Source: Photobacterium iliopiscarium
GTDB lineage: Bacteria; Pseudomonadota; Gammaproteobacteria; Enterobacterales; Vibrionaceae
Direction of reading: 5' to 3'
Assembly: GCF_003026395.1 (NCBI RefSeq)
Contig: NZ_PYOO01000004.1
Span: forward strand, 248,001-312,000
Length of the DNA stretch: 64,000 nt
The notes beneath the pieces were generated by a model that was not told the DNA's origin, ran no database searches, and was given only the letters and a program-made list of their open reading frames with translations. Below are positions 7,687-17,884 of this stretch, in pieces. Position 1 is the stretch's first letter. Every line of letters begins with the position of its first letter. The position numbers and the translations under genes are program-made.

Positions 7687-9063
7687 ATGAAAACACGCTC
7701 AATAAAAAGAAATCTCATTAATTCTATTTCAGCTATTTTTGGATTATTTATTATCATTGTGTTTACCTTTGTTGATGTCAGTGTTGATGACTGGGTTCAG
7801 CAACAATTCAAAATAGAACTAAAAGAAAAAGTAAATCAAATAAAATCATTAGCTCATGATAATATCATATCAAACACTGATAGTTCAGATAGCCATTATG
7901 CTTACCAAATATGGCAAGACAACCAAACAATCAAACGCTCAACATCGCTTCGTCCCTACCCTGAATTAGACTTACTTCACACCAAAATTCCTATTAATTC
8001 ATATAAATTCGTTGATGTGACAATGCCAAACAACGAACCAGGACAAGCACTATTATCCTCATATATTCACAGAAACAAAGATGGATCAAGTGACTATATG
8101 TATATTACAGTCTCAACATCAACCCAAAGCCTTGATCGTATTACGAGCATATTAGATATATTACTTATTGGCAGCTTTTTATTATCAATGATAATAATGC
8201 GAATTGTGGCAAAAAAAATCGTACTCCAAGGTTTATCTCCTTTAGAATCATTAAACCAACAAATTAAAAAATTCAACAATAATAACACTTACTCAAATAA
8301 CGATTTTGCATTTTATGAACAGAAACATTATTCAGAAATAGATTTAATCATCAAAGAATTAAATAATTTTCTGAATATTCACCGCAATAGTATTGAAAAT
8401 GAAAAGCGGATCACATCTGATATTGCACATGAAATAAAAACCCCGATTGCAGAGCTGATTACGTTAACTGAAGTCCACCAGCGCTTTCCTAATGATGCCA
8501 GATTAGCAGAAACATTTACTGATGATATTTTACAGATATCCAATAGAATGCGAGTTATTGTTGAAAATTTATTATTACTTCAGCGAACATCATCAACCAT
8601 CGAACTCTACAAAGAACCGATTGATATCACCTTATTACTAAATAGCATTCAGCATGAACTTACGTTTAAATATCAAGACATTGCGAATAGAATACAGCTT
8701 AAAGCACACTTAGATACAGTGATTACTGCCGATAACTTTAGCCTAAAAACAATCTTAACTAACCTTATTGATAATGCTTTATTTTACAGCCCACCCGCCT
8801 CTACCATTCAAATAAATGTGCTTAATAATACACACAATATCATTATCGAAGTGATAAATGTTGCGACGAGCAACTACTCAGAAACTGAAATTAAAAAGTT
8901 AATTCAACCTTTATATCAATATGATAGTTCAAGATCAGATGATAACCGCTACGGTTTAGGACTATCGATTATTAATAATATTTGTAAGATTAATCAATAC
9001 CCATTGTCGATCACACAGACAATAACGGGTGATTTTACGGTTACAGTATCTATTGCTCAATAA
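7687..9063 (+). CDS. pmrB: PmrB-like sensor histidine kinase
   Basis: A 458-residue inner-membrane kinase with membrane segments at about residues 14-34 and 155-175 enclosing a ~120-residue periplasmic sensor. It has a HAMP-like linker, the phospho-acceptor H248 in SDIAHEIKTPIAE, the N-box NLIDNALFYS and the G-box YGLGLSI. The periplasmic part is longer than the short acidic loop of enteric PmrB, so its signal (iron, cationic peptide or pH in relatives) cannot be assumed. The start has GAGGGG upstream. It presumably phosphorylates the adjacent PmrA. A strong terminator follows. Confidence 0.85.
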   Translation: MKTRSIKRNLINSISAIFGLFIIIVFTFVDVSVDDWVQQQFKIELKEKVNQIKSLAHDNIISNTDSSDSHYAYQIWQDNQTIKRSTSLRPYPELDLLHTKIPINSYKFVDVTMPNNEPGQALLSSYIHRNKDGSSDYMYITVSTSTQSLDRITSILDILLIGSFLLSMIIMRIVAKKIVLQGLSPLESLNQQIKKFNNNNTYSNNDFAFYEQKHYSEIDLIIKELNNFLNIHRNSIENEKRITSDIAHEIKTPIAELITLTEVHQRFPNDARLAETFTDDILQISNRMRVIVENLLLLQRTSSTIELYKEPIDITLLLNSIQHELTFKYQDIANRIQLKAHLDTVITADNFSLKTILTNLIDNALFYSPPASTIQINVLNNTHNIIIEVINVATSNYSETEIKKLIQPLYQYDSSRSDDNRYGLGLSIINNICKINQYPLSITQTITGDFTVTVSIAQ

Positions 9064-9070
9064 AGAGAAT

Positions 9071-9109
9071 AAAACCACACCTTATCAATTAAAAATAAGA
9101 TGTGGTTTT
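9071..9109. terminator. Bidirectional terminator between pmrB and the molybdoenzyme gene
   Basis: Long stem AAAACCACA-C-CTTAT / ATAAG-A-TGTGGTTTT with a single mismatch, A-rich on one side and T-rich on the other. It lies between the ends of two convergent operons and can serve both. Confidence 0.85.
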
Positions 9110-9115
9110 CTCTAT

Positions 9116-11203
9116 TTAGATCGTCGACAATTCGATATTAGTCGCTTTATATATACGACAAGGCAAGCCATTAATATAAAAGCTACCTATATCTGAATGA
9201 GTACCGGTATCTGTAGTCGTTAATACATTATAATTTGATATAAAAGCACCTGATAATTGCTTACTTTTCATTTCAGGAAACCACCAACTCAAATCCGCAA
9301 TAATGGTATCAATATTTAAATTATCATCAAATTTAACTCGTTGATAAATAATCTTGTCTGGCGCAGTTTCTATTGCCGCAATATCACCCTCTTTTAAGTG
9401 CTCCTTTTCCCCTAACGATGAATGAATTTTCACAATAGGAAAAGGATGCCTCGCTCTTAATGATGATATTTGACGTCCATGAGAAAACATATAATGTCGA
9501 GATTTAGCCGTAGTGACTCTTAATGGATAGCGATCTGTTACGGATAAATTAGGTCTATATACGGGAATAGGATCCAAGGTTAATTCATGCAATTTTTGGC
9601 TATATAATTCAACTTTCCCTGAGGGGGTATCAAAACCTACCGATAAATAAGATAATGTCTGTTGGTTCTCAACAGCTGCAAGAATGCTTGTTTGTGCTTT
9701 TAATTGCATTAAATCAATATTAACGGGTGATAACGCTGATTTCCAAAAATCATTGTCATTATAAACAGGCATGATCCCCATTGCGTGACCAATTTCAGTA
9801 ATAATTTGATGATCAGGCTTTGCATCACCAACCTGTTGTAATGACGCCTGATAATGAATCGATCCGTCTTGTCCTTGAGTCACACCTGCATACTCAAAAA
9901 AACTGGCGGCTGGCAATACGATATCCGCCATCATGGCTGTTGGCGTCATAAATAATTCAGATACTACTAAAAAATCAAGTTGTTCAAAAGCCTGCTTAAC
10001 TTTATTACTGTCAGGCCAACTGGTCATTGGATTAGTACCAACAATCAACCCTGCTTTTATTGAATAAGGCTGACCCGTTAACATCGCATCCATTAATCCC
10101 TGACTGGTGGCTCTGAAAGACTCAGGGATCGGTGGTGATCCAACACTGTGCTGCCTGATCGTTGGCGATATTTGATCAACATCTTGTGGATCATAAGGCC
10201 ACCGACCATTAACTAATGATTTGCCTTGGGGTTTTGATTGTCCGCCTTGAATTTCAATATTACCGGATAACGCCATTAATATTGCAATAGCCCGATTAAC
10301 TTGAAAACTATCCGGATTATGGTCAAGCGCATTACCTGTTATTATTACCGCAGATTTAGCGTTGATATATTGCTGTGTAATATCAGTGATCATCTCAATG
10401 GATAATTGACACTCATTAGCAAGATAAGATAAATCTAATTGATCAATATGACTTTGTAATGCTGAAAAACCATAACAAAAATCAGCAACAAATACGGTGT
10501 CATACCACGCTTTATCGATAATAATTTTAATCATTGCCATCGCTAACGCAAGATCAGATCCTGGCACCAGTGGTAACCAATAATTTGCATTTTTAGCATG
10601 ATGCGTTTGTTGAGGATCAACACAAATCGTTGTAGCACCATGCTCTATTGCATGGTTAATAGCCCGCATTTCAGTAAAACGGGTATTATGCTTATTAACA
10701 CCCCAAAATATAATACAATCAGTATGTTGATTAATATCAGCGCCAGGATTATAGCCTAGCGTATATTCTTTACCGTATTTTGATGGCGCCCAACAGACTG
10801 TTTCCGGGCCATGAATATTAACGCTATTAGCAGCATTGGCTAATTTCAATAACTGAGTATTAATAAAATCTTTTGAGTAGCCGTAACTAAAAAATAAGCT
10901 ATTGTCACCAAACGTATTTTGAGTGTGATTAAACTTTAAAGCAATTTCATCAAGCGCTTGCTGCCAACTGATCGTTATCCATTGATCTTCACCACGCTTA
11001 CCTGTGCGCTTTAATGGTTGAGTTAAGCGTTCAGGATGAAGCATAATATCAATAGCATGAAGCCCTTTTTTACATAATGCGCCATGCGTAACGGGATCGC
11101 ATTTATCGCCTTTTATTGAGTATTGATTATGCTCATTACAATCAACATTAATACGGCAACCAGTACTGCATAATCCACATGTTGTAGTTATAACATTGTT
11201 CAT
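9116..11203 (-). CDS. Cytoplasmic molybdopterin (DMSO reductase family) oxidoreductase
   Basis: A 695-residue Mo/W-bisPGD enzyme. An N-terminal [4Fe-4S] site is formed by C9, C12, C16 and C44 (CGLCSTGC...ALCKKG), followed by molybdopterin-binding domains with PETVCWAPSKYG, where C137 is the probable metal ligand, GTNPMTSWPDSNKV, and the C-terminal dinucleotide-binding domain with SRHYMFSHGRQIS. There is no Tat signal, so it is predicted to be cytoplasmic. No electron-transfer or membrane subunit lies beside it; its only partner is an NhaC-type antiporter whose stop overlaps this start (TAATG). Substrate unknown. A soluble formate- or nitrate-type reductase and a redox-neutral, acetylene-hydratase-like role are both open. 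Confidence 0.82.
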   Translation of the reverse strand: MNNVITTTCGLCSTGCRINVDCNEHNQYSIKGDKCDPVTHGALCKKGLHAIDIMLHPERLTQPLKRTGKRGEDQWITISWQQALDEIALKFNHTQNTFGDNSLFFSYGYSKDFINTQLLKLANAANSVNIHGPETVCWAPSKYGKEYTLGYNPGADINQHTDCIIFWGVNKHNTRFTEMRAINHAIEHGATTICVDPQQTHHAKNANYWLPLVPGSDLALAMAMIKIIIDKAWYDTVFVADFCYGFSALQSHIDQLDLSYLANECQLSIEMITDITQQYINAKSAVIITGNALDHNPDSFQVNRAIAILMALSGNIEIQGGQSKPQGKSLVNGRWPYDPQDVDQISPTIRQHSVGSPPIPESFRATSQGLMDAMLTGQPYSIKAGLIVGTNPMTSWPDSNKVKQAFEQLDFLVVSELFMTPTAMMADIVLPAASFFEYAGVTQGQDGSIHYQASLQQVGDAKPDHQIITEIGHAMGIMPVYNDNDFWKSALSPVNIDLMQLKAQTSILAAVENQQTLSYLSVGFDTPSGKVELYSQKLHELTLDPIPVYRPNLSVTDRYPLRVTTAKSRHYMFSHGRQISSLRARHPFPIVKIHSSLGEKEHLKEGDIAAIETAPDKIIYQRVKFDDNLNIDTIIADLSWWFPEMKSKQLSGAFISNYNVLTTTDTGTHSDIGSFYINGLPCRIYKATNIELSTI

Positions 11204-12603
11204 TATACATTCTCTGATAAGGTTGGAATTAATACTGTTTTACCAATAGCAACAGACATCAAAGTAATTAAAGGAACAAGCCACACATATACCGCATAAG
11301 GCGCATATACAAAGGGACTAACACCTAATGTTGCCGTCATAAATGCCCCTGCCGTTGTCCATGGAATCAACATACCCGAGGTCATTGCGCCTTCATTAAG
11401 TAATCGGCTTAACATATGTGGGGATAAACCGCGATCAGCATACACTTCTTTATAAAGTGAACCATTTAAAATCATTGAGATATAAACTTCACTGGTTGCC
11501 ATATTACCAAGTACACAGGTAAAAAGCGTTGTTGCAACCAAACTAAAAGTAGAGCGAATATGCGGTAAAATACGTTTTAATAATACGCGAAGAAAACCAA
11601 CATGCTGTAATAATCCACCCATACCTAATGCAATAAAAGCTAAAGAGAAAGTCCACATCATACTTTGGATCCCACCACGAATAAGTAATTTATCGAGAAG
11701 AGGATCGCCAGATGGAATTTGATACCCCATATTTAAGGATGAGAATATTTGATTTAATGGTTGGCTCTGAATAATTATCGCAATGATCGCACCACAAAAA
11801 ATACCACAAAATAAGGCTATCTGTGAGGGTACTTTAAATAAAGTCATTCCCAATGTGATTATTATTGGTAATAAAACAATAGGAGTAATCTGAAAAATAT
11901 GGCTAATTGTATTTTGTAATTCGACAATATGATTTACGCTCGTTGTCCCCATTCCAATATAGTAATTACCCATAAAGTAATAGATAACTGTCGCGATAAT
12001 CACTGTCGGTAAGCCAACAATAGAAAGTGATTTAAGATGGTCTTGTACTTGGCTACCAACAGTGGCTGATGCCAATATAGTGACGTCTGAAACAGGTGAC
12101 AAATTCACCCCAAAAACCCCACCAGAAATGATCATACCGGCGATAACAGGCAAAGGAAATCCTAAGCTTAACCCCATACCAATTAACGCGACGCCAATCG
12201 TAGAGGCTGCGCCCCAATTCGTGCCTGTCGCATAAGTGATTGCACAACAAACTAAAAATCCTGCGGGTAAGAAATACGCAGCGGAAACAAAATTAAGACC
12301 ATAATAAATTAAGGCAGGAATAGTGCCGGATAAAATCCAAACACCAATGATCATACCAATAAGAATAAAAGCAAACATTGCGCCTGTTGCTTCTTTTAAA
12401 CTATCACCAATAAGATCTATTTGTTTAGTGAGACCATAACCACAACGATAACTAAATAGCATCGTAAGAACAACGGTACAAATTAATAAGATATGCACAT
12501 CAAGGCCTGCATATAATATTCCAGCCATTAATATAAGAGTAATCATACTTAATAAAAAAGATGATTCTGTGACAGTTGGTAATCGAGGTGTATCTGACAG
12601 CAT
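11203..12603 (-). CDS. NhaC-family Na+/H+ antiporter-like membrane protein
   Basis: A 466-residue polytopic protein with about 11-12 membrane segments and NhaC-type signatures: the ATGTNWGAASTIGVALIGMG segment, GVFGVNLSPVSDVTILAS (the NhaC GxxLSPxSDT region) and a late GAMTSGMLIPWTTAGAFM segment. It belongs to the ion transporter superfamily; NhaC relatives exchange Na+ for H+ or carry organic ions coupled to Na+. The gene is translationally coupled to the molybdoenzyme gene that follows it. That suggests it supplies or removes the enzyme's substrate or ion rather than serving general sodium homeostasis. An inverted repeat ATACAG...CTGTAT (12643-12666) lies upstream. Confidence 0.82.
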   Translation of the reverse strand: MLSDTPRLPTVTESSFLLSMITLILMAGILYAGLDVHILLICTVVLTMLFSYRCGYGLTKQIDLIGDSLKEATGAMFAFILIGMIIGVWILSGTIPALIYYGLNFVSAAYFLPAGFLVCCAITYATGTNWGAASTIGVALIGMGLSLGFPLPVIAGMIISGGVFGVNLSPVSDVTILASATVGSQVQDHLKSLSIVGLPTVIIATVIYYFMGNYYIGMGTTSVNHIVELQNTISHIFQITPIVLLPIIITLGMTLFKVPSQIALFCGIFCGAIIAIIIQSQPLNQIFSSLNMGYQIPSGDPLLDKLLIRGGIQSMMWTFSLAFIALGMGGLLQHVGFLRVLLKRILPHIRSTFSLVATTLFTCVLGNMATSEVYISMILNGSLYKEVYADRGLSPHMLSRLLNEGAMTSGMLIPWTTAGAFMTATLGVSPFVYAPYAVYVWLVPLITLMSVAIGKTVLIPTLSENV

Positions 12604-12755
12604 GGTTTAATTCCCATGGTACATGAAAGTGAGCGAATAATTATACAGATTAAATGTATTCTGTATTGGAATATAACATTCATAAACATGCAATATATTT
12701 AGATAATCAATCACTTGTAACATCAGAACTACTGTCGATTACATTTGGTGACTTA

Positions 12756-12808
12756 ACGCCGATTGTTCTAAGAGCAATGTAAGTATCATTATCATTGCTC
12801 ATTAGCGT
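12756..12808. repeat. Interrupted hairpin downstream of the LysR gene
   Basis: GAGCAATG (12772-12779) and CATTGCTC (12793-12800) are perfect complements. Outer AACGC and GCGTT arms extend the structure. It lies between the LysR gene end and the nhaC-like gene start, both leftward, so it may terminate lysR, though it has no clear T-run. Confidence 0.5.
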
Positions 12809-12826
12809 TGGAATCTTATAGATAAT

Positions 12827-13795
12827 CTACAGATTAGAATAATCACCGTTAGGATCTATTCCGATCATTTGTTGGATCCCTATCGTCATAATTTCCATAA
12901 ATAACCGCAATCTTTTCGAATAATAATTTGAATAGGGATAAACAAAATAAACAGGTAATGGATCTGCTTGCCAATGCTCTGCCATATGGACAAGTTGGCC
13001 GGTCAGTAAATAAGGTTTAACTAACCATGATGATATTGCACCGATGCCAAGCCCACCTTTAATACACTCCAATGCTGAATAAAGATTATCGGTTGATAAA
13101 ATCGGATCAATCCCTAATACCGATAACTCATTTGATAGCGTATTTTTTAGTATTAACTCATGATTATAAAATGTACTAACCGCGATCCAAGGCCATTGTT
13201 GTAATTCAGAAATATTCTTAATATCACCGTGTTTTTTTATTACCTCAGGTGCTGCAACAATAATACGTGGCACATAACCAATCAGTTTCGCCACAACATT
13301 TGGATTTGTAATTGCACCAACATGAATAGCACAATCAATATTATCAGCAAGAAAGTCAGGCGATGTATCATTCAAGAGCCAATCAATACGCATTTCAGGA
13401 TAAATAGTTAAATATTTCATTAACGGTTTGATTAATTGTTGTTGTCCAAAAGCATGTGGCGCTCTTACCCTTAATCGACCTTTAATTAACGTCGTATCAC
13501 TCCCTACCGTATCTTCTAATATCGACCACTGCTCTAATAACTGCTTAGCATACTGATAGCAAGTGTCTCCCTCATCGGTTAATTTTAATTGATGTGTCGT
13601 GCGAAGCATTAACTTGCATTTAAACATCTGTTCTAACGATTGTAACCGTCGACTGACCGTAGGCTGAGTCGTCTTTAACTGTTTAGCTGCGGCACTTAAA
13701 CTGCCAGCCTCAACAATTCTTACCCACGTTGTCAGTAACAAAATTCGATCGAGATTTTTAGGATTATGTATATTCATACGCTGAGTGTATAACAA
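12827..13795 (-). CDS. LysR-family regulator divergent from an MFS exporter
   Basis: A 322-residue LysR-type regulator: winged HTH at about residues 15-75 (SLSAAAKQLKTTQPTVSRRL) and a co-inducer domain at about 100-305. The first ATG (13795) and a second at 13777 are both possible; the N-terminus of relatives favours the second. It is transcribed away from the MFS gene with an 80-base gap. That gap contains ACGATA (13800-13805) / TATCGT (13824-13829), a candidate operator. The likely target is the MFS transporter, possibly with autoregulation. The inducer is unknown. Confidence 0.87.
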   Translation of the reverse strand: MLYTQRMNIHNPKNLDRILLLTTWVRIVEAGSLSAAAKQLKTTQPTVSRRLQSLEQMFKCKLMLRTTHQLKLTDEGDTCYQYAKQLLEQWSILEDTVGSDTTLIKGRLRVRAPHAFGQQQLIKPLMKYLTIYPEMRIDWLLNDTSPDFLADNIDCAIHVGAITNPNVVAKLIGYVPRIIVAAPEVIKKHGDIKNISELQQWPWIAVSTFYNHELILKNTLSNELSVLGIDPILSTDNLYSALECIKGGLGIGAISSWLVKPYLLTGQLVHMAEHWQADPLPVYFVYPYSNYYSKRLRLFMEIMTIGIQQMIGIDPNGDYSNL

Positions 13796-13875
13796 TATTA
13801 CGATAATGCCCTCTACAAAATTGTATCGTGTTCAGGCATATTCCTACTAAAGATTTTTAGTTCTCGGAAACAAAG

Positions 13876-15087
13876 ATGACACTCAATACTAATACACTGA
13901 AAAACAATGAAATATTACCGTTTAAACAACTATTGGGCTTATCTGTCGGGGCAGGATTTAGTGTCGCTTCAATTTATTACAGCCAGCCTATTATTGGCTT
14001 ATTATCACACGCCTTTCAGCTAAAAATCAGTGAAGTAGGACTGGTTCCAACGTTAACGCAAATCGGTTATGCGCTAGGTATTTTTTTCCTAGTTCCTCTT
14101 GGTGACATGATCAATCGAAAAAAACTGATCATTACTAAATTAGCATTGCTTTGTGGCGCACTTGGCTTATGTAGCCTTAGTGCCACTTTTCCAAATTTAT
14201 TAATAACAAGCTTACTCATTGGCATCTTAGCAACAACAGCACAAGATATCGTGCTCGCAAGCACTGCAATCGCGCCACCTAGTCAAAGAGGAAAATCAGT
14301 TGGTATTGTCATGACAGGCTTATTGTCAGGCATACTCTTATCACGCGTCTTTAGCGGTATTATTGGTCAATTTTGGGGATGGGAAGCTATCTTTCAACTA
14401 GCCGCCGCCTCTATCATGATGTTAATGGTGTATTTTTGGGTTTCATTACCCACTATGCCGGCTCAAAATACACTTACTTATCAACAGATAATGCGATCAT
14501 TAAAACCACTATGGCATCAATATCCGCAATTAAGACAATCAGTTATCGCTCAAGGATTACTATCAGTTGCATTTAGCGCATTTTGGACAACCCTCGCGGT
14601 ATTTTTATTACATAACTACAACTTAGGCAGTGCCACAGCGGGGCTGTTTGGATTAGCCGGAGCCGCGGGGGCTATCGCTGCACCGTTAGCTGGCGGACTA
14701 GCCGATCGTTTAGGCGCAAATAAAATACTCTTATTGACGATTAGTATTGTTATAGTGTCGTTTATCGCAATGTTCCTTATTCCATTACTCGCCATACATT
14801 TTCAGATCGCGTTTTTAGTTGTGTGTGTCATCTTGTTTGATTTTGGTATTAACGCATCGTTAGTATCACATCAAACGATTGTTTACAGCCTACAGCCTGA
14901 AGCCAGAGGACGTCTTAATTCGATCTTGTTTACATTTGTATTTATTGGAATGGCAATAGGATCTGCTTTCGGCGGCTACCTTTACCAACATGTAGGATGG
15001 AACGGCATTTTAGTGCTTGCTATCGTAACGCCATTAATCGCATTAATTGTGCGATTAAAACCAAATACCCGCACTCACACGGCTTAA
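13876..15087 (+). CDS. MFS transporter, probable drug/metabolite exporter (DHA1 type)
   Basis: A 403-residue protein with 12 predicted membrane segments. The MFS motif A-like loop between segments 2 and 3 reads PLGDMINRKKLI and its second-half counterpart is GGLADRLGANKI, as in proton-driven drug exporters of the YnfM/YdeR-like group. It is divergent from a LysR regulator, the classic layout for an inducible efflux pump. Substrate not predictable. A hairpin follows the gene. Confidence 0.85.
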   Translation: MTLNTNTLKNNEILPFKQLLGLSVGAGFSVASIYYSQPIIGLLSHAFQLKISEVGLVPTLTQIGYALGIFFLVPLGDMINRKKLIITKLALLCGALGLCSLSATFPNLLITSLLIGILATTAQDIVLASTAIAPPSQRGKSVGIVMTGLLSGILLSRVFSGIIGQFWGWEAIFQLAAASIMMLMVYFWVSLPTMPAQNTLTYQQIMRSLKPLWHQYPQLRQSVIAQGLLSVAFSAFWTTLAVFLLHNYNLGSATAGLFGLAGAAGAIAAPLAGGLADRLGANKILLLTISIVIVSFIAMFLIPLLAIHFQIAFLVVCVILFDFGINASLVSHQTIVYSLQPEARGRLNSILFTFVFIGMAIGSAFGGYLYQHVGWNGILVLAIVTPLIALIVRLKPNTRTHTA

Positions 15088-15101
15088 ATTTTCATCTCAA
15101 C

Positions 15102-15136
15102 GAAGCTGATGAGGTAACACTCATCACTTCATTTTA
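15102..15136 (+). terminator. Probable terminator after the MFS gene
   Basis: GATGAG (15108-15113) / CTCATC (15120-15125) with outer GAAG/CTTC pairing, then a short T-rich tail (ATTTTAAT). Moderate strength. Confidence 0.55.
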
Positions 15137-15387
15137 ATAACAGATCGTATATTCTATATGTCCCAGTATGTTGCTCACATACAACACCTAACTATCTGAA
15201 ATATAAAACAAGACCATTCGCAATATAAAATAGCCATTATTGCCTTTATCTACGGCTATCATACATTTATCTTTACCTATTCAAAGTGTTACCACCATCC
15301 ATGTTGCATTATCTATTTTGATATTCTTATAAAGAATGAGATTATGCACGCCAATTATATAACGTCATCTTGATATCGGAGTATCAA

Positions 15388-17028
15388 ATGCAAAATAAAG
15401 TACATAATATGATGGCGTGGCGTCAGGATATTTTTGCAGGATTATCAGTTGCGGCAATTGCCCTTCCCGCTCAAATGGCAACTGCACATTTAGCTGGTTT
15501 CCCTGTTATTTATGGTTTATACGTTTTTGTTGTATCCAGTCTTGGTTTTTTTATCTTTGGAAACAATCGTTATTTATCATGTGGTGCTGATTCAACTATT
15601 GCCCCTATTTTTGCTGTCAGTCTTGCCAGTTACGCCACATTATTTAGCGTACAATATATGGCACTAGCGTCATTATTAGCATTACTGGTAGGTGGAATTT
15701 TACTGTGTGTTTATATATTTAAGTTAGGTTGGGTCTCTAATTTACTGTCTTATCCGGTAACCCTAGGCTTTTTAGCGGGCGTATCAATTCATATCATTGT
15801 TAGCCAACTGCCTTCGATTTTAGGCTTACCGCACAGTTCAGCATCGCCATTTCAAACGCTTTACCACTTAGCGCAGCACATCACACAGCTGAATCTCATC
15901 ACGACATTCATCGGTGGCGGCGTGTTTGCCTTTATCTTCTGGTTTAGTCGCCAATATAAACGTTTTCCCGCAGCGCTTGTTGCTTTAGCGATTAGCATCG
16001 CAATTGAAGTCGCGTTAAATTCACACAGCATCGATATTCCAACATTATCAAATCCTGCTGGTTTTGAACTTCATTGGGCTTTTATTGGCTTACCTTGGCA
16101 TCAAGCGTTAACAATTTTTCCGTTAGCATTATTGATCGCCATGATTTGTATTGTCCAAACATCAGCGGTGTCTAGTACCATTAAAGATCGTAATACAACG
16201 CCTAATTTTAATCGTGATTTTGCAGGTATTGGCTTAGGTTCAGTGTTGTCTGGTTTAATCGGAGGCTTCCCTGGTAATGCTAGCCCACCACGTAGCATGT
16301 TAATTCAACAAGGTGGCGCGCACTCAAAATGGGCAGCATTATTTTCTGCTGCCGTTATTTGCCTTGTTTTACTCTATGCTCAAAACATTTTCCATTTAAT
16401 TCCCAAAGCAACCTTGGCTGGAATTTTAATGTATGTGGGTTTGAGTATTTTTAAATGGAATGAGATTAAACGGATCTATCATCAAAACCGCCAAGAATTC
16501 TATTTATGTTTAACAACGATATTGATGATCGTTACTTTTCGTATTGATATTGGTGTCATGTTTGGTGTTTTATTATCATTACTACATAGCGTATTTATTA
16601 TTACACGCCCAAACTGTGAAGAATTATTTCGTGAGCCTAACGGTGATCACTGGGGACACCGTTCTCGTTTAAATCCAGAACATAACTTATCCGCAGAAGA
16701 AGATGTTGCTGTACTTCACTTTTCAGCACCTTTATATTTCACCACTTTTTCATATTTTGAAGAGCGTATTCTAAATCTCGTCAATACTCGCCCTTTACTA
16801 CGCCTAGTTATTATTGATGCCAGCAGTATTAGTGATATGGATTTAACGGCCGTTGATAAAATTGAAGTATTAAGTCAAAAATTAGCCCACCGAAACATAA
16901 CGTTGATCTTTATTAATATTGAACACCCAAGATTTAGACGTTTAGTTGAAACAACTAATTTGCTAACCATATTAGGACAAGAAATAGAGTATAAAAATAT
17001 TGAGGTTGCGATTACAGCATACCGTTAA
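15388..17028 (+). CDS. SulP/SLC26-family anion transporter with STAS domain
   Basis: A 546-residue inner-membrane transporter. The membrane domain (about residues 10-395) begins with the family motif ALPAQMATAHLAGFPVIYGL; a cytoplasmic STAS domain (about 430-540) carries LVIIDASSISDMDLTAVDKI. SulP proteins carry sulfate, bicarbonate or dicarboxylates; the substrate here is not evident. A TTG at 15370 could add six residues, but the ATG at 15388 has GGAG six bases upstream and is preferred. It is monocistronic; a REP pair separates it from the convergent HAD gene. Confidence 0.88.
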   Translation: MQNKVHNMMAWRQDIFAGLSVAAIALPAQMATAHLAGFPVIYGLYVFVVSSLGFFIFGNNRYLSCGADSTIAPIFAVSLASYATLFSVQYMALASLLALLVGGILLCVYIFKLGWVSNLLSYPVTLGFLAGVSIHIIVSQLPSILGLPHSSASPFQTLYHLAQHITQLNLITTFIGGGVFAFIFWFSRQYKRFPAALVALAISIAIEVALNSHSIDIPTLSNPAGFELHWAFIGLPWHQALTIFPLALLIAMICIVQTSAVSSTIKDRNTTPNFNRDFAGIGLGSVLSGLIGGFPGNASPPRSMLIQQGGAHSKWAALFSAAVICLVLLYAQNIFHLIPKATLAGILMYVGLSIFKWNEIKRIYHQNRQEFYLCLTTILMIVTFRIDIGVMFGVLLSLLHSVFIITRPNCEELFREPNGDHWGHRSRLNPEHNLSAEEDVAVLHFSAPLYFTTFSYFEERILNLVNTRPLLRLVIIDASSISDMDLTAVDKIEVLSQKLAHRNITLIFINIEHPRFRRLVETTNLLTILGQEIEYKNIEVAITAYR

Positions 17029-17045
17029 ACTCAGAAAGATAAGAT

Positions 17046-17138
17046 AGGACAGCCATAACTTATACACCAGAAAAGTATGACCACATTGAAGATATAACAA
17101 TGGGTTATCACAAAATAGCGATCTTATGGGTGTCCTGT
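17046..17138. repeat. Inverted pair of REP sequences
   Basis: AGGACAGCCATAACT (17046-17060) and TTATGGGTGTCCTGT (17124-17138) are inverted copies (one C/G difference) of the short repeat that recurs through this window and flanks the RAYT gene at 54.8 kb. They enclose about 63 bases of unrelated sequence and sit between two convergent genes, the usual REP location. Confidence 0.8.
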
Positions 17139-17161
17139 CTTTAATGTCTTTTTGATGTATT

Positions 17162-17782
17162 TTACATCGCTAATAATGCGAGAAGTTGTTGCGGCTTATC
17201 TATAATATAATCAGGGTTTTTATCGAGAAGCGCCTTTCGATTGTTATATCCCCATGTAACAGCAATACTTTTAATATTAATTTTTTTAGTTGCTTCAATA
17301 TCTCGTGTTTCATCGCCAATATAATAAACATCATCAGTAATAATCTTATTCTTATTGATGATCTTTTTTATGATCCCTGATTTACCAAAGATACTTGACT
17401 TAGAAAAGACAGCATCAAACTGAGTAATATTATTTAATCTTAAAAAAATGTTAATATTTTCTTCCGAATTAGAGCTCAATATAAAGAGTTTATGCCCTTC
17501 TTGTTTTAAGCTTTCAAGAACAGAATCAACCCCCGTGAATATTTTTTGCTCTTTCATTCGCTGAGTAAAATCACCACGAATTCGATGGGCTATCATTGGT
17601 ATTTGTAACGGTGATATTCCTAAATATTGAATGATCTCTTTGCTGGTCATCGCTCGACATAATTCAATATCGTCATCATCAATATATTTAAAATTATATT
17701 CATGATAGATCTTTCTCATTACATCAATATACAAATTAAATGTATCTGCAATTGTTCCATCAAAATCAAAAATTAAAACCAT
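17162..17782 (-). CDS. HAD-superfamily phosphatase, phosphoglycolate phosphatase-like
   Basis: A 206-residue HAD hydrolase of cap type C1. Motif I is FDFDGTIADT with nucleophile D6 and acid D8; motif II is ILSSNSE; motif III contributes K in FGKSGII; motif IV is YIGDETRDIEAT. It resembles Gph/PpaX-type small-molecule phosphatases, but the substrate cannot be told from sequence. The C-terminal part keeps the IAVTWGYN segment typical of phosphoglycolate phosphatases. Cytoplasmic and monocistronic. Confidence 0.87.
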   Translation of the reverse strand: MVLIFDFDGTIADTFNLYIDVMRKIYHEYNFKYIDDDDIELCRAMTSKEIIQYLGISPLQIPMIAHRIRGDFTQRMKEQKIFTGVDSVLESLKQEGHKLFILSSNSEENINIFLRLNNITQFDAVFSKSSIFGKSGIIKKIINKNKIITDDVYYIGDETRDIEATKKINIKSIAVTWGYNNRKALLDKNPDYIIDKPQQLLALLAM

Positions 17783-17884
17783 TTATAACCACTTACACTT
17801 AACGTAGAAATACACAACAAATATCACAACAAGGGTTAGAATACGTGCCACTATTACGGCACATATCCAATCTAATACGTAATA

